Assembly: GCA_030655135.1 (NCBI GenBank)
Contig: JAURWC010000074.1
Coordinates: forward strand, 124,001 to 188,000
Source: Hyphomicrobiaceae bacterium
Lineage (GTDB): Bacteria; Pseudomonadota; Alphaproteobacteria; Rhizobiales; Hyphomicrobiaceae
Length of the DNA: 64,000 nucleotides
Direction of reading: 5' to 3'
The position numbers and the translations under genes were made by a program. The notes beneath the pieces are model-generated. The model searched no databases, was not told where the DNA came from, and saw only the letters and a program-made list of their open reading frames with translations. Positions 29,167 through 38,648 of the stretch are shown piece after piece; the stretch's first letter is position 1, and each line of letters starts with the position of its first letter.

Positions 29167-30153
29167 ATGGCCGTGCTCGTTACCGGTTCCGGGGGATTCC
29201 TCGGCCAGGCGATCGTACAAGAACTCCTCCAGAGCGGACATAAGGTGGCAGCCCTCGTTCGGGCCAGCACCAGAATTGGCCAGTTGCCCTGGGCATCGCA
29301 CCCAGCCGTACGGCTCATCCACAGCGACCTGCTTGAGTTGGATCTACGCTCCGATCCAGTTGGCGACATCAACGCAGTGGTCCATGCCGCGGCCGCAAAA
29401 TCGGGATCGTTCGCAGAGCAGCACCGCAACACGGTCGAGACGACCCGGCATTTGCTGCAGACCATGTCCGCAGCCGGAGTTTACCGGCTCGTCGCAATCA
29501 GTTCGATGTCGGTTTATGACACAACGGCGCTGGCCCCTTACGCCGTTCTAGACGAAGCAACGCCGCTGGAGGCCAATCCGGCCGCCCGTGACGCCTATGG
29601 GCAGACCAAGCTCTTGCAGGAGAGTTTGATCCGGGAGTTCGGCCGTCACCCGCGGTCGCAGGTCACGATCCTGCGGCCGGGAATTGTCTATGGCCGCGAC
29701 AACCTTTGGAACGCGCACTTGGGCGTCAACTTGCCAGCTCGGTTCTATCTCAGGATTGGCCGTGACGCGCCGCTTCCTTTGATCTACGTCGCAAATTGCG
29801 CCGAGGCCGTGCGCCGCGCTCTGGAGCAAGAGGAAGCGATCGGCGCAACGATCAACCTTGTCGACGACGCGCAGCCGACCCGGGGCGAATTCATTGCCAG
29901 GATTAGTGCGCTGCAGGATCCCGCGCCGGTCATTCTCCCGTTCAGCTGGTCGGCACTGCTCCAGGCAGCGCGCATTGCCACGTTTGCAAACAACGTCCTT
30001 GCGGGCGGCCGGCTGCGCCTTCCTGGCGTACTGGTGCCGGAACGGGTCTGCGCGCGCTACAAGCCGCTGCGATATTCAAATGCGCGCGCCAAGCAGGTTC
30101 TGAACTGGTCACCGCGCTTTACCCTCGACGCGGCACTGAAAGACTGCCGATAG
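29167..30153 (+). CDS. NAD-dependent epimerase/dehydratase
   Basis: 328 residues from the ATG at 29167, preceded by GAAGAAG; a start six codons earlier is possible. Extended SDR fold: VLVTGSGGFLGQAIVQELLQ (NAD-binding GxxGxxG, residues 3-22), VVHAAAAKSG, the SSMSVYD strand and YGQTKLLQE with the catalytic Tyr-x3-Lys. Probably makes or modifies a nucleotide-sugar for the polysaccharide (epimerase, reductase or dehydratase; the exact reaction cannot be read from sequence). Single gene between divergent and convergent neighbours. Confidence 0.85.
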   Translation: MAVLVTGSGGFLGQAIVQELLQSGHKVAALVRASTRIGQLPWASHPAVRLIHSDLLELDLRSDPVGDINAVVHAAAAKSGSFAEQHRNTVETTRHLLQTMSAAGVYRLVAISSMSVYDTTALAPYAVLDEATPLEANPAARDAYGQTKLLQESLIREFGRHPRSQVTILRPGIVYGRDNLWNAHLGVNLPARFYLRIGRDAPLPLIYVANCAEAVRRALEQEEAIGATINLVDDAQPTRGEFIARISALQDPAPVILPFSWSALLQAARIATFANNVLAGGRLRLPGVLVPERVCARYKPLRYSNARAKQVLNWSPRFTLDAALKDCR

Positions 30154-30226
30154 GGTTGCCGGCAACGCCAAGACAGTATGCCACCCCGTGCAGGCTTACC
30201 CCGTCGCGTCGCGCGCGTGGGGCCGG

Positions 30227-31882
30227 TCAAGCCCGGCGGCGAACGTTCGCTTTGCCGTTCAGAAAATCCGCCAGCCTTAGTGCCAAAGCCACGATGGTCA
30301 GGGTGGGATTGGCGTGGCCGTTGGTCGGGAACACTGACGAGCTGGCAACGAACAGGTTGGACACGCCGTGCACCTGGCAGTTCCCGTCGACAACTCCGGT
30401 CTTCTCGGACGCGCTCATGCGGGTGGTGCCCATATGGTGGCCGCCAATCGGAGGGGCTTCAGCGACGCACTCTTCGAGAGCCGTCTCGTCGAAGCTCAGC
30501 CGGCAGAAGCGCGTAGTCGACATCTGCTTTTGCAAACGCTTGAATGCCGCGACGCCAGACCTGATGTCGAGGTCGTTAAGCTTCCAATGGATGGCGACGC
30601 GGCGCAAGCCATTGCTGTCGCGGTCATGCGTCAACTCGATCCGGTTTTCCGCATCGGGTACCTGCTCGCTGTTGAACTCGATCGGGTAACTTCCGTTGCG
30701 GTTATTGACGAGCGTATACGGCAATTTCCGCTTCGCGAGCTTGAGCTTGAAAATGTAGTCCCATCCGAATCCGGCGACGGCGGGAAGATCGCCGATCACG
30801 TTACGCAAGTGCGCGAGCCGGTTGGGCGCGGCCACCTTACTGCCGCCGTGGTTTAGGATCGACTGGTGCTCGCTGGGTAGGATCGACTTCGCTAGGAATA
30901 TGGTGGAAAGGATGCCGCTGCCGTGGCTTGGGTCGGCGTAGGGCGGGAAATGCAGTCTGAAGGCCGAGTTCAGCAACCCGTCTTCTTGCTGCACCTGCGG
31001 CGAGAACTGCAACTTGCGGCGCGCATAGACACCGTCTCGCGTCTTCTGAAAGCCAAAGAAGGGCTTCTTGCCGTTTATTCTCAACTCGCCGAATATCACG
31101 TCGTAATGGCAGCCGTAATAGCGGCCGAGACTTGACGACATGCGCTTCCAGGGGGGGATGTCCTCCATCGCGTTCAGCAGCAGGCGCGTGGTCTCTATGC
31201 CACCGCTGCAGAGAACGTACTGGCCGGCCGTCACTTTCACCTTGCGTTTGTCATGTGAGAGCTCGACGGCCGTGATCCGTGTTCCGTCGGCCGTCGCGAT
31301 CAGCCGCGTACATCTGGCGCGCAACAGCACCTGCACATCAGGCGACTGCGCGAGGTGTAGTTTGTACTTTTTGGCGAAGTCCGTCGGCAGGCTGTAACGT
31401 TCGATCTGCTCAACGAGGTCCGGCGCCAGCAGTGGCAGTTCTTCGAACATCGGCGCCTCGGAACCAGCCAATGCAGCAACAGCGAAGTCAGCCTGCCCAG
31501 CGTCGCAGTACGACATCGCCTCGGGATAAAATGCCGCGATATCCTCATAGCCGATGGGCCAGCCATGCGGCGAAATGAGCGGCCTGTCAGCAAAGTCGAT
31601 AGGCTCGAGCGGCACGCAACGCCCACCCCACAGATGCGTCGTACCGCCGAAACGCTGGCGCCGGTATTCCGTCGTTGCGGAATGGGGATGCGCTGCCTGC
31701 CCGGCGTAGAAAGCGTTCAGCGCCGGCGTCTCGGACCAGTCGCCTGTTTCGACCAGCAAGACGCGCCGCCCGGCAAGCGACAGCTTCACTGCGAGGCTGA
31801 TGCCAGCCGCGCCACTGCCCACGATGCAGACCTGATAGGATTGCAGAGAGGCTTCCTCGCAATCCGAAAGATAGCTGATCAT
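30227..31882 (-). CDS. GMC-family FAD-dependent oxidoreductase
   Basis: 551 residues. N-terminal dinucleotide-binding VCIVGSGAAGISLAVKLSLAG (about 18-38) and VLLVETGD, then RFGGTTHLWGGRCVPL, and a C-terminal GMC_oxred_C part with GGHHMGTTRMSA and NLFVASSSVFPTNGHANPTLTIVAL. GMC enzymes oxidise alcohols of sugars or other polyols. Within a polysaccharide cluster it might oxidise a sugar residue or lipid-linked intermediate. Its ATG shares a base with the stop of the preceding glycosyltransferase (TAATG), so the two are co-translated. Confidence 0.85.
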   Translation of the reverse strand: MISYLSDCEEASLQSYQVCIVGSGAAGISLAVKLSLAGRRVLLVETGDWSETPALNAFYAGQAAHPHSATTEYRRQRFGGTTHLWGGRCVPLEPIDFADRPLISPHGWPIGYEDIAAFYPEAMSYCDAGQADFAVAALAGSEAPMFEELPLLAPDLVEQIERYSLPTDFAKKYKLHLAQSPDVQVLLRARCTRLIATADGTRITAVELSHDKRKVKVTAGQYVLCSGGIETTRLLLNAMEDIPPWKRMSSSLGRYYGCHYDVIFGELRINGKKPFFGFQKTRDGVYARRKLQFSPQVQQEDGLLNSAFRLHFPPYADPSHGSGILSTIFLAKSILPSEHQSILNHGGSKVAAPNRLAHLRNVIGDLPAVAGFGWDYIFKLKLAKRKLPYTLVNNRNGSYPIEFNSEQVPDAENRIELTHDRDSNGLRRVAIHWKLNDLDIRSGVAAFKRLQKQMSTTRFCRLSFDETALEECVAEAPPIGGHHMGTTRMSASEKTGVVDGNCQVHGVSNLFVASSSVFPTNGHANPTLTIVALALRLADFLNGKANVRRRA

Positions 31883-33156
31883 TACAGGCGTTCACCCTCG
31901 CCATCCGGCCAGCGTTGCGCAACAGCCTGATCACCGCGGACGGGTTTTGCGCGTGCTGCGTCCTTCAACAAGCCTTCCAACAGATTCATTTGTTCGGTGA
32001 AGTCATGCATGCGTCGCAGGTCGGCTGCCGCGGTGCGGCCCATCTGCGCAATCTCAGCGGCCGGCATGCGCGCTGCTTCAGCGAGCGCCCCGGCCAAAGC
32101 CTCTGCGGAGCCTGGCGCTACGAGCCACCCGTTCTGCCCATGCTGCACGAGTTCCGGGATGCCCGCCACCTGCGTCGACACGACGGGCCGCCCCATCGCA
32201 AATGCCTCCATGACGACGATCGGCAAGCCTTCGGCGAAGCTTGGAACGACCAGCGCGCGACTCTTCTCGATCTCGGCTCGCACACGTTCGCTGCTCTGCC
32301 AGCCGAGGATCTTGACGTTGGCCTGCAACTTGCGGCCGGTGATCATCTGCTCGATCTCGCCGCGCAGCGGGCCGTCGCCGACGAGCACCACTTCACAAGG
32401 CTGGCCCCCAGCCGCTAGCGTCGAAACGGCTTCCAGCAGAATGGGAACGCCTTTCTCGGCGCAAAGGCGCCCGACAAAGACCAAACGCGGCGCATCCGGA
32501 ATCGGCACCTCCGCCTGTCCTTCGAACCGTCTGCCCGCCGAGCACCGCACGACGTGAAGCTTCGCCCAGGCGGCCTGATCGGAAAACAACATGCATTGGC
32601 TTTTGCAGAAGTTGGTGATCGTGGCGGTAAAAGCCGAGCGAGCAATCTTTTCGCCGAGAGCCCACTTGCGCGGGTGATAAAAAATGCCGGGCCCGTGCAC
32701 GGTCATACTGAAGGGCACGCCGGAGATTTCCGAAGCCAGCATCGCAACGGTCGCAGTGTTTTCTGCAATATGATTGTGAAGGATGTCGATCTTCAGCTGC
32801 TGTAGGCAATGGGCAAGGTACGCGGCCTCGATGAGGTAGGCGAACTGCAGCACATGCCCCTTCAATCCGGGAGCCGAAGTTCGCCATGCCAAAAGAACTG
32901 CTTTGGCAAACGCTGGAGCGTTGCCAAACATACCGCGGAGAACGCCAGCGATGATTTCCGACTTCGGGTTTTCGAGAATATAATTTGTGCTGGCCTGCTC
33001 TGACAGCACATCTGCACCCACTTGGCCCACGTTCGCATCGCGGCGGATCGAGAACGTAAAAACGTCATGGCCGCGCGCGCGCAGCTCAACGACTTCATTG
33101 CGAATGAAGGTGTCGCTCGCACGCGCATAAGCACCTGCGATGTAAGCTATCCTCAT
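31882..33156 (-). CDS. glycosyltransferase family 4
   Basis: 424 residues with a GT-B fold. N-terminal MRIAYIAGAYARASDTFIRNE, ILHNHIAENTATVAML, and the C-terminal donor domain RLVFVGRLCAEKGVPILLEA, VLVGDGPLRGEIEQ and the EGLPIVVMEAFAMGRPVVST nucleotide-binding signature (Glu-x7-Glu). It is related to exopolysaccharide transferases of the colanic acid WcaL type that take lipid-linked acceptors. It precedes the GMC oxidoreductase with a 1-bp overlap and is divergent from the BY-kinase-like gene. Confidence 0.9.
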   Translation of the reverse strand: MRIAYIAGAYARASDTFIRNEVVELRARGHDVFTFSIRRDANVGQVGADVLSEQASTNYILENPKSEIIAGVLRGMFGNAPAFAKAVLLAWRTSAPGLKGHVLQFAYLIEAAYLAHCLQQLKIDILHNHIAENTATVAMLASEISGVPFSMTVHGPGIFYHPRKWALGEKIARSAFTATITNFCKSQCMLFSDQAAWAKLHVVRCSAGRRFEGQAEVPIPDAPRLVFVGRLCAEKGVPILLEAVSTLAAGGQPCEVVLVGDGPLRGEIEQMITGRKLQANVKILGWQSSERVRAEIEKSRALVVPSFAEGLPIVVMEAFAMGRPVVSTQVAGIPELVQHGQNGWLVAPGSAEALAGALAEAARMPAAEIAQMGRTAAADLRRMHDFTEQMNLLEGLLKDAARAKPVRGDQAVAQRWPDGEGERL

Positions 33157-33405
33157 TCAATCGTCTCCAAGCTCCGCGTGACCGCCCGATCTGGCCAAGG
33201 CCGGGGCCATGCGCCGTCAATACGGCACTCTGACTGAAATTGGCTTAAAATTTTGCCCATTTGCTCGCCAGAGTTACGGCGGCGCCTAATACCGGGCAAA
33301 AGCGTTAAAGACATTGTTTCGCATTACACAGTAGTTATTTCTCAAAGTTGCTGTAAGTTATCCAGCATTATAGCTCTATGCAACCAAAGCCGGACTCGTA
33401 TTTCA

Positions 33406-35055
33406 ATGTTACATTTAAGCGAACCCGCACGACGCCCTTTGGACTCGTCTATTAAAAGTCTCAGCTCTGTCTCGGTGGGCGGTTGGCGCGACATCGTGCG
33501 GCTTCTGGGTCAAAATGGTCCCAGCATTCTGTGGGTCGCGGTCGCTTCAGTCATAATGATGACTGTATACATTTTGCAGGCCGCCACCGTTTATACGGCC
33601 CAAAGCAGTCTTTTAATTTTCAATACGAAGTTGGCCTTCACGCGCGACCATGCCGTGTACGCCGACCTTCAACATGATCCGCTGTTCTTGGACACTCAGA
33701 TTGAGATCCTTCGCTCGGATAAAATCGCGCTGACGGTCATTGACCGCCAAGGTTTGGTCGAGCTGCCGACACCGAATTTCATCCAGCGCTACTGGTCCTC
33801 CATAAAGCCACCCTCGAGCCCCGCAGACGAGGGCTTAGCGGCCGAAGTTGAGAGCAGACGCCAAGCCGTGCTGAAGGCATTCAGAGAAAATTTCCAAGCA
33901 GAGCGCAACGGCCTTAGCAACGTGGTGACCCTGAGTTACACGGGCTCAGATCCCGAGTTGGTCGCCAAGATCACGAATGACGTGGCGCGTGCCTACATCG
34001 AAGATCAAGATCTCGCGCGGACACAGGGCGCGAAGGCCGCAAGCCCATGGATACGCGACCGCATACAGGGACTCGGACCCAATACCCGCATCATAGCCGT
34101 GGCCGCTGCGCCGACAGAGCGCAGCAATACTCCGAGCTTAGTTTTGATAGGCACAGCAGCATTGGCCGGCGCGCTGCTGGGCGCAATCGGTGTGTTAGCG
34201 CGGGAACTGGTTCGCAACAATATCAGCACACTGGACCAAGCAGCGGCTGCGGCCTCCAGCGAATGCTTCGGCATCGTGCCGCAGATGTCGATGTTGACCT
34301 CGATGCGGCCGCTTCTGGCGTGGCGCCGCAGCAAGGGAGATAAGCACGCGATACCAGATATTCCCCTGCTCAGTCATGCAGTCGATCATCCACGATCGGT
34401 GTTTTGGCAGACCCTGCGCCGGGCCATTGTCGCAATTGATCTGAGCCGCCGCGCAAAGGACGGCGTGGCACGGCGCATAGGCGTGACATCGACGGTGGCC
34501 GGCGAAGGCAAAACGGTGGTGGCCGTCAATCTCGCACGTCTGATGGCGGTGTCTGGGAAGCGCGTTCTTTTGATCGATAGCAACTACTACAGCCCACTGT
34601 CCACGCGGGCATCCAACACACCTGGGTTTGGCCTCTATGATTTGATTAGCGGTAACGACCTAGCCTTCACGCCCCGCATCGATTCCAAGACAGGCCTGCA
34701 CTTTCTGCCGATGGGCGGCAACGATCATTCGGCTCGCTCAAATCTAGCCGTCTGGTCGGGTCAGCTAGAGCGTTTCCTCAGCGCCCATATCGGCGAGTAT
34801 GACTACATCGTTTTTGATTTGCCGCCGCTGCTCCCGTATTACGACGTTCGGGCAGCCGCGGAGATCCTGGATCACGTCCTGTTGGTGATCAACTGGCAAA
34901 AAACGAGGGTCGATGACGTCGGTCTCGGCCTCGATTCCGCGGGATCGCTACGCTACAAGCTCGTCGGCTCTGTCCTAAATCGCGCAAGGATGCCCCATGG
35001 CACGCGGAGCGGCGCCACGCCCTCAGGTAGTTTTTGGACCCGTTTCTGGACGTAA
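33406..35055 (+). CDS. Wzz/BY-kinase-like exopolysaccharide co-polymerase (paralogue 1)
   Basis: 549 residues from the ATG at 33406; the frame is open back to 33253. Two membrane segments (about 42-62 and 243-265) flank a Wzz-like periplasmic region (YTAQSSLLIF, FLDTQIEILRSDKIALTVI). A cytoplasmic P-loop domain follows: TSTVAGEGKTVVAVNLARLM (Walker A), VLLIDSNYYSP (Walker A') and YDYIVFDLPPLLPYYDVRAA (Walker B). The second Asp of Walker A' is Asn, and the C-terminus lacks the Tyr cluster of active BY-kinases. It probably controls chain length and export. The 3' end overlaps a convergent gene by 33 bp. A second paralogue lies at 48003-49622. Confidence 0.88.
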   Translation: MLHLSEPARRPLDSSIKSLSSVSVGGWRDIVRLLGQNGPSILWVAVASVIMMTVYILQAATVYTAQSSLLIFNTKLAFTRDHAVYADLQHDPLFLDTQIEILRSDKIALTVIDRQGLVELPTPNFIQRYWSSIKPPSSPADEGLAAEVESRRQAVLKAFRENFQAERNGLSNVVTLSYTGSDPELVAKITNDVARAYIEDQDLARTQGAKAASPWIRDRIQGLGPNTRIIAVAAAPTERSNTPSLVLIGTAALAGALLGAIGVLARELVRNNISTLDQAAAAASSECFGIVPQMSMLTSMRPLLAWRRSKGDKHAIPDIPLLSHAVDHPRSVFWQTLRRAIVAIDLSRRAKDGVARRIGVTSTVAGEGKTVVAVNLARLMAVSGKRVLLIDSNYYSPLSTRASNTPGFGLYDLISGNDLAFTPRIDSKTGLHFLPMGGNDHSARSNLAVWSGQLERFLSAHIGEYDYIVFDLPPLLPYYDVRAAAEILDHVLLVINWQKTRVDDVGLGLDSAGSLRYKLVGSVLNRARMPHGTRSGATPSGSFWTRFWT

Positions 35056-36384
35056 CTGGGGGCCGGGGCGGCCCAGGTTATCTTGGCCTAGTTCGTAGAA
35101 ATTCGGACGATCGCGCCGTCTACCCAAAACCCATTCGTAGACTTCGATCGTTTTCCTGGCTTTTCGGTCCCAGGTATAGAGTTCCGTTGCAACTGCGTGT
35201 GCGCGCGCGCCCAGCGCAGCACACCGCTCTGGTGCGTCTACCAGGGCCTCTAGCTCCTTTACATACCGCTCAACCAGGTCATCCTTGCTGCCGAGCGGGA
35301 CCTTGATACCCGTATCTTCGGTGATGAGCCCTTTAGGGCCACCGTAGTCGACGACGACGCTGGGGAGACCACACGCCATCGCTTCGACGACGACACCTGC
35401 GCCGAGTTCCCGAATTGACGGAAAAGCGAAGACATCCGCCGATCGCATGAGTTCGCCGACTTCTGTCTGCTTGCGGGCGCCGAGGAGTTCGACGCAGTCA
35501 TGGAGACCATGCTGGTCTATCAGCGATTGCAGCAACTCGCGGTCAGGACCGTCACCCACGATTTTCAGAATGTGTCCGCGCAGCTTCTGGCTGTTGGCGA
35601 ATGCGCGCACGACGACATCCGCGCATTTGTACGGTACGAGCCGTCCGACGAAGAGGAACACGATCTTTTCGTCCGGCCTTCGCACCGCTTTCGCGCCGTG
35701 ATCGCCAAATACGTCCGGATCGATCCCCACTTCGGGAAAATCGATTGCGCGGTCTCGGCAATAATCTGGCAGATCGTCAATCGTATGCGGGAACGCTGCG
35801 AGAATGGCCGCTGACTTGCGGAATGTCGCCGCGTGGTAGGGCATATGCCTGTGCACATCGCGGAGGTAGCTCAGCCATTCACGCTCGCGCTTCAATTCAT
35901 TTGTAAAAGCCGCAGGCCATTTCAAGCCGCCGTTGAGAGGCCCGATCACGAACGGGACTTTGCTTCGCGCAGCCATGAGGCTCGGCAAAGTTGGCGACAT
36001 CGGTGTGACGCGGTGTACGATATCGAAGCCGTTTCCGGGCTGCTTCAGTTCGGTTCTGAAACGCCGATATGCCTCCCATTCGAATGCCAGATAGGAGGGA
36101 TAACCCATCGCGATGTGGGTCGTCCAAGCGACTTTGTCTCCGCCGCGCAAAACCTGGGACAACTTGAACATCGGCTTGGCGATGTACTCGGTGTCCAAGT
36201 ACACGACCTCCGCCCGGCCCAACCCATCACGGCTGATCTGAGGCTTGTTGCGAATGTGCGTTGCGACGGTGACTTCGGCATGATCGGCTAGCGCCCGGCA
36301 AGCCTTGTACCCGACCACGGGCAGACTAGGCCAATCGGGGTTGCAGTCATCCGCGAGAAGAAGAACACGCAATGGTTTGGTCAT
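35023..36384 (-). CDS. glycosyltransferase family 4
   Basis: 453 residues, GT-B fold. N-terminal LRVLLLADDCNPDWPSLPVVGYK, acceptor region IGPLNGGLKWP; donor domain KIVFLFVGRLVPYKCADVVV, ILKIVGDGPDRELLQ, LLGARKQTEVGELMRSADVF and IRELGAGVVVEAMACGLPSVVVDYGG. Cytoplasmic, adds one sugar of the repeat unit; donor unknown. The C-terminal 33 bp overlap the 3' end of the convergent BY-kinase-like gene, so the two tails are read on opposite strands. Confidence 0.9.
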   Translation of the reverse strand: MTKPLRVLLLADDCNPDWPSLPVVGYKACRALADHAEVTVATHIRNKPQISRDGLGRAEVVYLDTEYIAKPMFKLSQVLRGGDKVAWTTHIAMGYPSYLAFEWEAYRRFRTELKQPGNGFDIVHRVTPMSPTLPSLMAARSKVPFVIGPLNGGLKWPAAFTNELKREREWLSYLRDVHRHMPYHAATFRKSAAILAAFPHTIDDLPDYCRDRAIDFPEVGIDPDVFGDHGAKAVRRPDEKIVFLFVGRLVPYKCADVVVRAFANSQKLRGHILKIVGDGPDRELLQSLIDQHGLHDCVELLGARKQTEVGELMRSADVFAFPSIRELGAGVVVEAMACGLPSVVVDYGGPKGLITEDTGIKVPLGSKDDLVERYVKELEALVDAPERCAALGARAHAVATELYTWDRKARKTIEVYEWVLGRRRDRPNFYELGQDNLGRPGPQLRPETGPKTT

Positions 36385-36440
36385 GCGACGTAGTCAATCC
36401 GTTAGATAAAGGTCGCTCGCAGTCGTTAATGACCACGCGC

Positions 36441-38648
36441 TCAGGACGTCACATAGGCAAAGCCGGATCCGGCGAAGCCCAAATAGACCTTACCGAATTC
36501 GTTCTTGTCACCTTCCAGGCAGGAAATCAGATCTAGCGAATCCGCAGGCCACGTCAGAAGATATGTCCAGGACACGCCCTCATCGTCGGAGCGGTACAGG
36601 CCCAGCCTTCGATTGACCCATCCATAGATGAAGATCGTCGGATAGTTGCGACCTGGAGCCGATTTACCAAAGCCGAAGTCATATACCTCAATGACGTCTG
36701 GTGTCGCGTCCCAACTTTCCCCGCCATCGCGTGACCTGTAGAACCCACCCGCTGGGGTGGCGGCGTCGCTACGGTCACCCTGATGACCTCCGGTCAGCCA
36801 AAGGTGTCCCGCGTGGCCCGGGGTCGCCCGGAGTTTCATGTTGTAGTTGAGCGTGTTCGCCACCATGCGCTTGTACACATGTGTCCACGTGACGCCACCG
36901 TCCGGTGATCTGAACAGTCCCAAATTTGTATGACAGAGGTAGAAAACGTTAGGGGTTACCCGATCCGCGGACACGACGTGGCGACGGAGGTAGAAGGCCC
37001 AATGAAGTCCCGCGAAGAGCTTCTTGTCCACGCCCGGCAGCTCAACAGGCAACCAACTCGCCCCTCCATCCGTCGTATAGTAAGGCTGGCGCGAATGCGT
37101 GGGCACCCAGACAAAATTTGTTGGTGTCGATGCAGCAATCGTACCCATCCCGTTGCCTTCCTCCCACGGCGGCAGGGCGTCAAACGGTTTCCAGGTGCGT
37201 CCGCCATCCAGGGACAGCCCCGACATGACGTCCGGTTCACCTCCCGCCCACCACTGCTGCCGTCCGATCACGGAGACGATGCATTTTGGATCAGACGAGG
37301 CATAGTCCAGGGCCCAGCAATGCAAAATCGCAGTGCGATTGTCTGGCTGGTGCGTTGAAGGGTATTTGTCTGGATCGGTCACATACCAGATCGGCCGATC
37401 CCATGCTGCCAGAACTGGATTGCCGCCAGGCGGGCTCACCACCTGGTTCGCAACCAACTGTTCGATCCCGTTGCTCTGCGAGAGCCATGAGACGGTATGG
37501 GAAGAAGGTTTTGCGTCCGGCGGCAGGTCGGTCGTCCACACGCCGATCCCCTCGGCGAAATACAGTTTGTTGGCGATCGTCGGATGAAAACGGACGTCAC
37601 CATTGCTCATCCAGTCTTCTTTGCTCCAAGCGAGCCACGGGATGTCGGCTGCCGTTCGGCTCACCGATGAGTAGAGGCCGCTCCACGTCGCACCACGATC
37701 CAGGCTCTGCATCAATTGGCCGTCTGTAGCGCCCACGACGATCCGATTGGCGTTTTTTGGATCACAACACACCGAGTGCAAGCTGGTGCCGTTAGAAGCC
37801 TTTGCGAAATTCGTCCACGCTCCGCCCGCAAACCGCCAGATACCTGCATCACCGGCCGTGCAGTAAACGGCCCCATCCGTCGCGACAGCAATGCGGCTCA
37901 CATGGCTCGGGGGGCCACCAGACGTTCGCGACCAAGTCAACCCGGCGTCACTCGACTGGAACACGCCCGCTCCGTTGACTGCGCAGTAAACCACAGACGT
38001 GAGCTTCCCCAGCGGCACCGAAGACGGATCGAAGATAATGTTCGGAATGCCTGGGGCCACCGTACTGGCGGGCAAACCCTGGGCTTGAGAGAAAGTGTTT
38101 CCTCCATCAGTCGTGCGAAATAGTCCGTTCTGCGGCGTTCCCACGATCAGATGTTGTGGGTCGCGCGGGTCGACTGCCATCGATGGACCCAGCGCCCTGA
38201 AGTCGTCGCCGCCATTGGCTCCTTGGACTTCGGCAAACGCCGTCTTCTTCCAGGTCTTCCCGCGATTGTCGGAGCGCATCACGCTGCCAAGATAAAACAT
38301 CCAGAAGATGTTGCTATCGTTCGGCGCAACGACCAACTCATAAGGCGGCGCGCCGTGGTCGACATTGACAAATTCGGCTGGCATCGTGCGCGCCGTGACG
38401 AGCGGATGCCATTCTGCACTGCTCTCATCCCAGAGATATGCGCCAAAGGTGTCGGTTCGCGCCAAGAGCGTGCCGTCGTGCGCGAAATCGATTCCGGCGA
38501 GCCACCCGCCCGCGCCAATTCGCAGTGGCCGGCAAACGGCGCCGCCCGTTTCAGGGTCGCTTGAAGCACCTTGTCCGAGTGCCGAGGCGCACCAGCTGAA
38601 ATTGATGACGACGCCAGTGGCGGCCTTGATAAAATCGCGACGCTTCAT
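36441..38648 (-). CDS. Tat-exported Asp-box (BNR/GH74-like) glycanase-type protein
   Basis: 735 residues from the ATG at 38648 (a TTG two codons earlier is less likely). N-terminus KRRDFIKAATGVVINFSW is a twin-arginine signal. The body has repeated Asp-box motifs Ser-x-Asp-x-Gly-x-Thr-Trp: SDNRGKTW, TTDGGNTF, SSDAGLTW, SLDRGATW, SLDGGRTW, TTDGGASW, SPDGGVTW, SRDGGESW and SDDEGVSW, as in two-propeller GH74 xyloglucanases and sialidases. It may trim or depolymerise the exopolysaccharide outside the cytoplasm; catalytic residues were not assigned. Position inside the cluster supports a link with polymer processing. Confidence 0.8.
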   Translation of the reverse strand: MKRRDFIKAATGVVINFSWCASALGQGASSDPETGGAVCRPLRIGAGGWLAGIDFAHDGTLLARTDTFGAYLWDESSAEWHPLVTARTMPAEFVNVDHGAPPYELVVAPNDSNIFWMFYLGSVMRSDNRGKTWKKTAFAEVQGANGGDDFRALGPSMAVDPRDPQHLIVGTPQNGLFRTTDGGNTFSQAQGLPASTVAPGIPNIIFDPSSVPLGKLTSVVYCAVNGAGVFQSSDAGLTWSRTSGGPPSHVSRIAVATDGAVYCTAGDAGIWRFAGGAWTNFAKASNGTSLHSVCCDPKNANRIVVGATDGQLMQSLDRGATWSGLYSSVSRTAADIPWLAWSKEDWMSNGDVRFHPTIANKLYFAEGIGVWTTDLPPDAKPSSHTVSWLSQSNGIEQLVANQVVSPPGGNPVLAAWDRPIWYVTDPDKYPSTHQPDNRTAILHCWALDYASSDPKCIVSVIGRQQWWAGGEPDVMSGLSLDGGRTWKPFDALPPWEEGNGMGTIAASTPTNFVWVPTHSRQPYYTTDGGASWLPVELPGVDKKLFAGLHWAFYLRRHVVSADRVTPNVFYLCHTNLGLFRSPDGGVTWTHVYKRMVANTLNYNMKLRATPGHAGHLWLTGGHQGDRSDAATPAGGFYRSRDGGESWDATPDVIEVYDFGFGKSAPGRNYPTIFIYGWVNRRLGLYRSDDEGVSWTYLLTWPADSLDLISCLEGDKNEFGKVYLGFAGSGFAYVTS

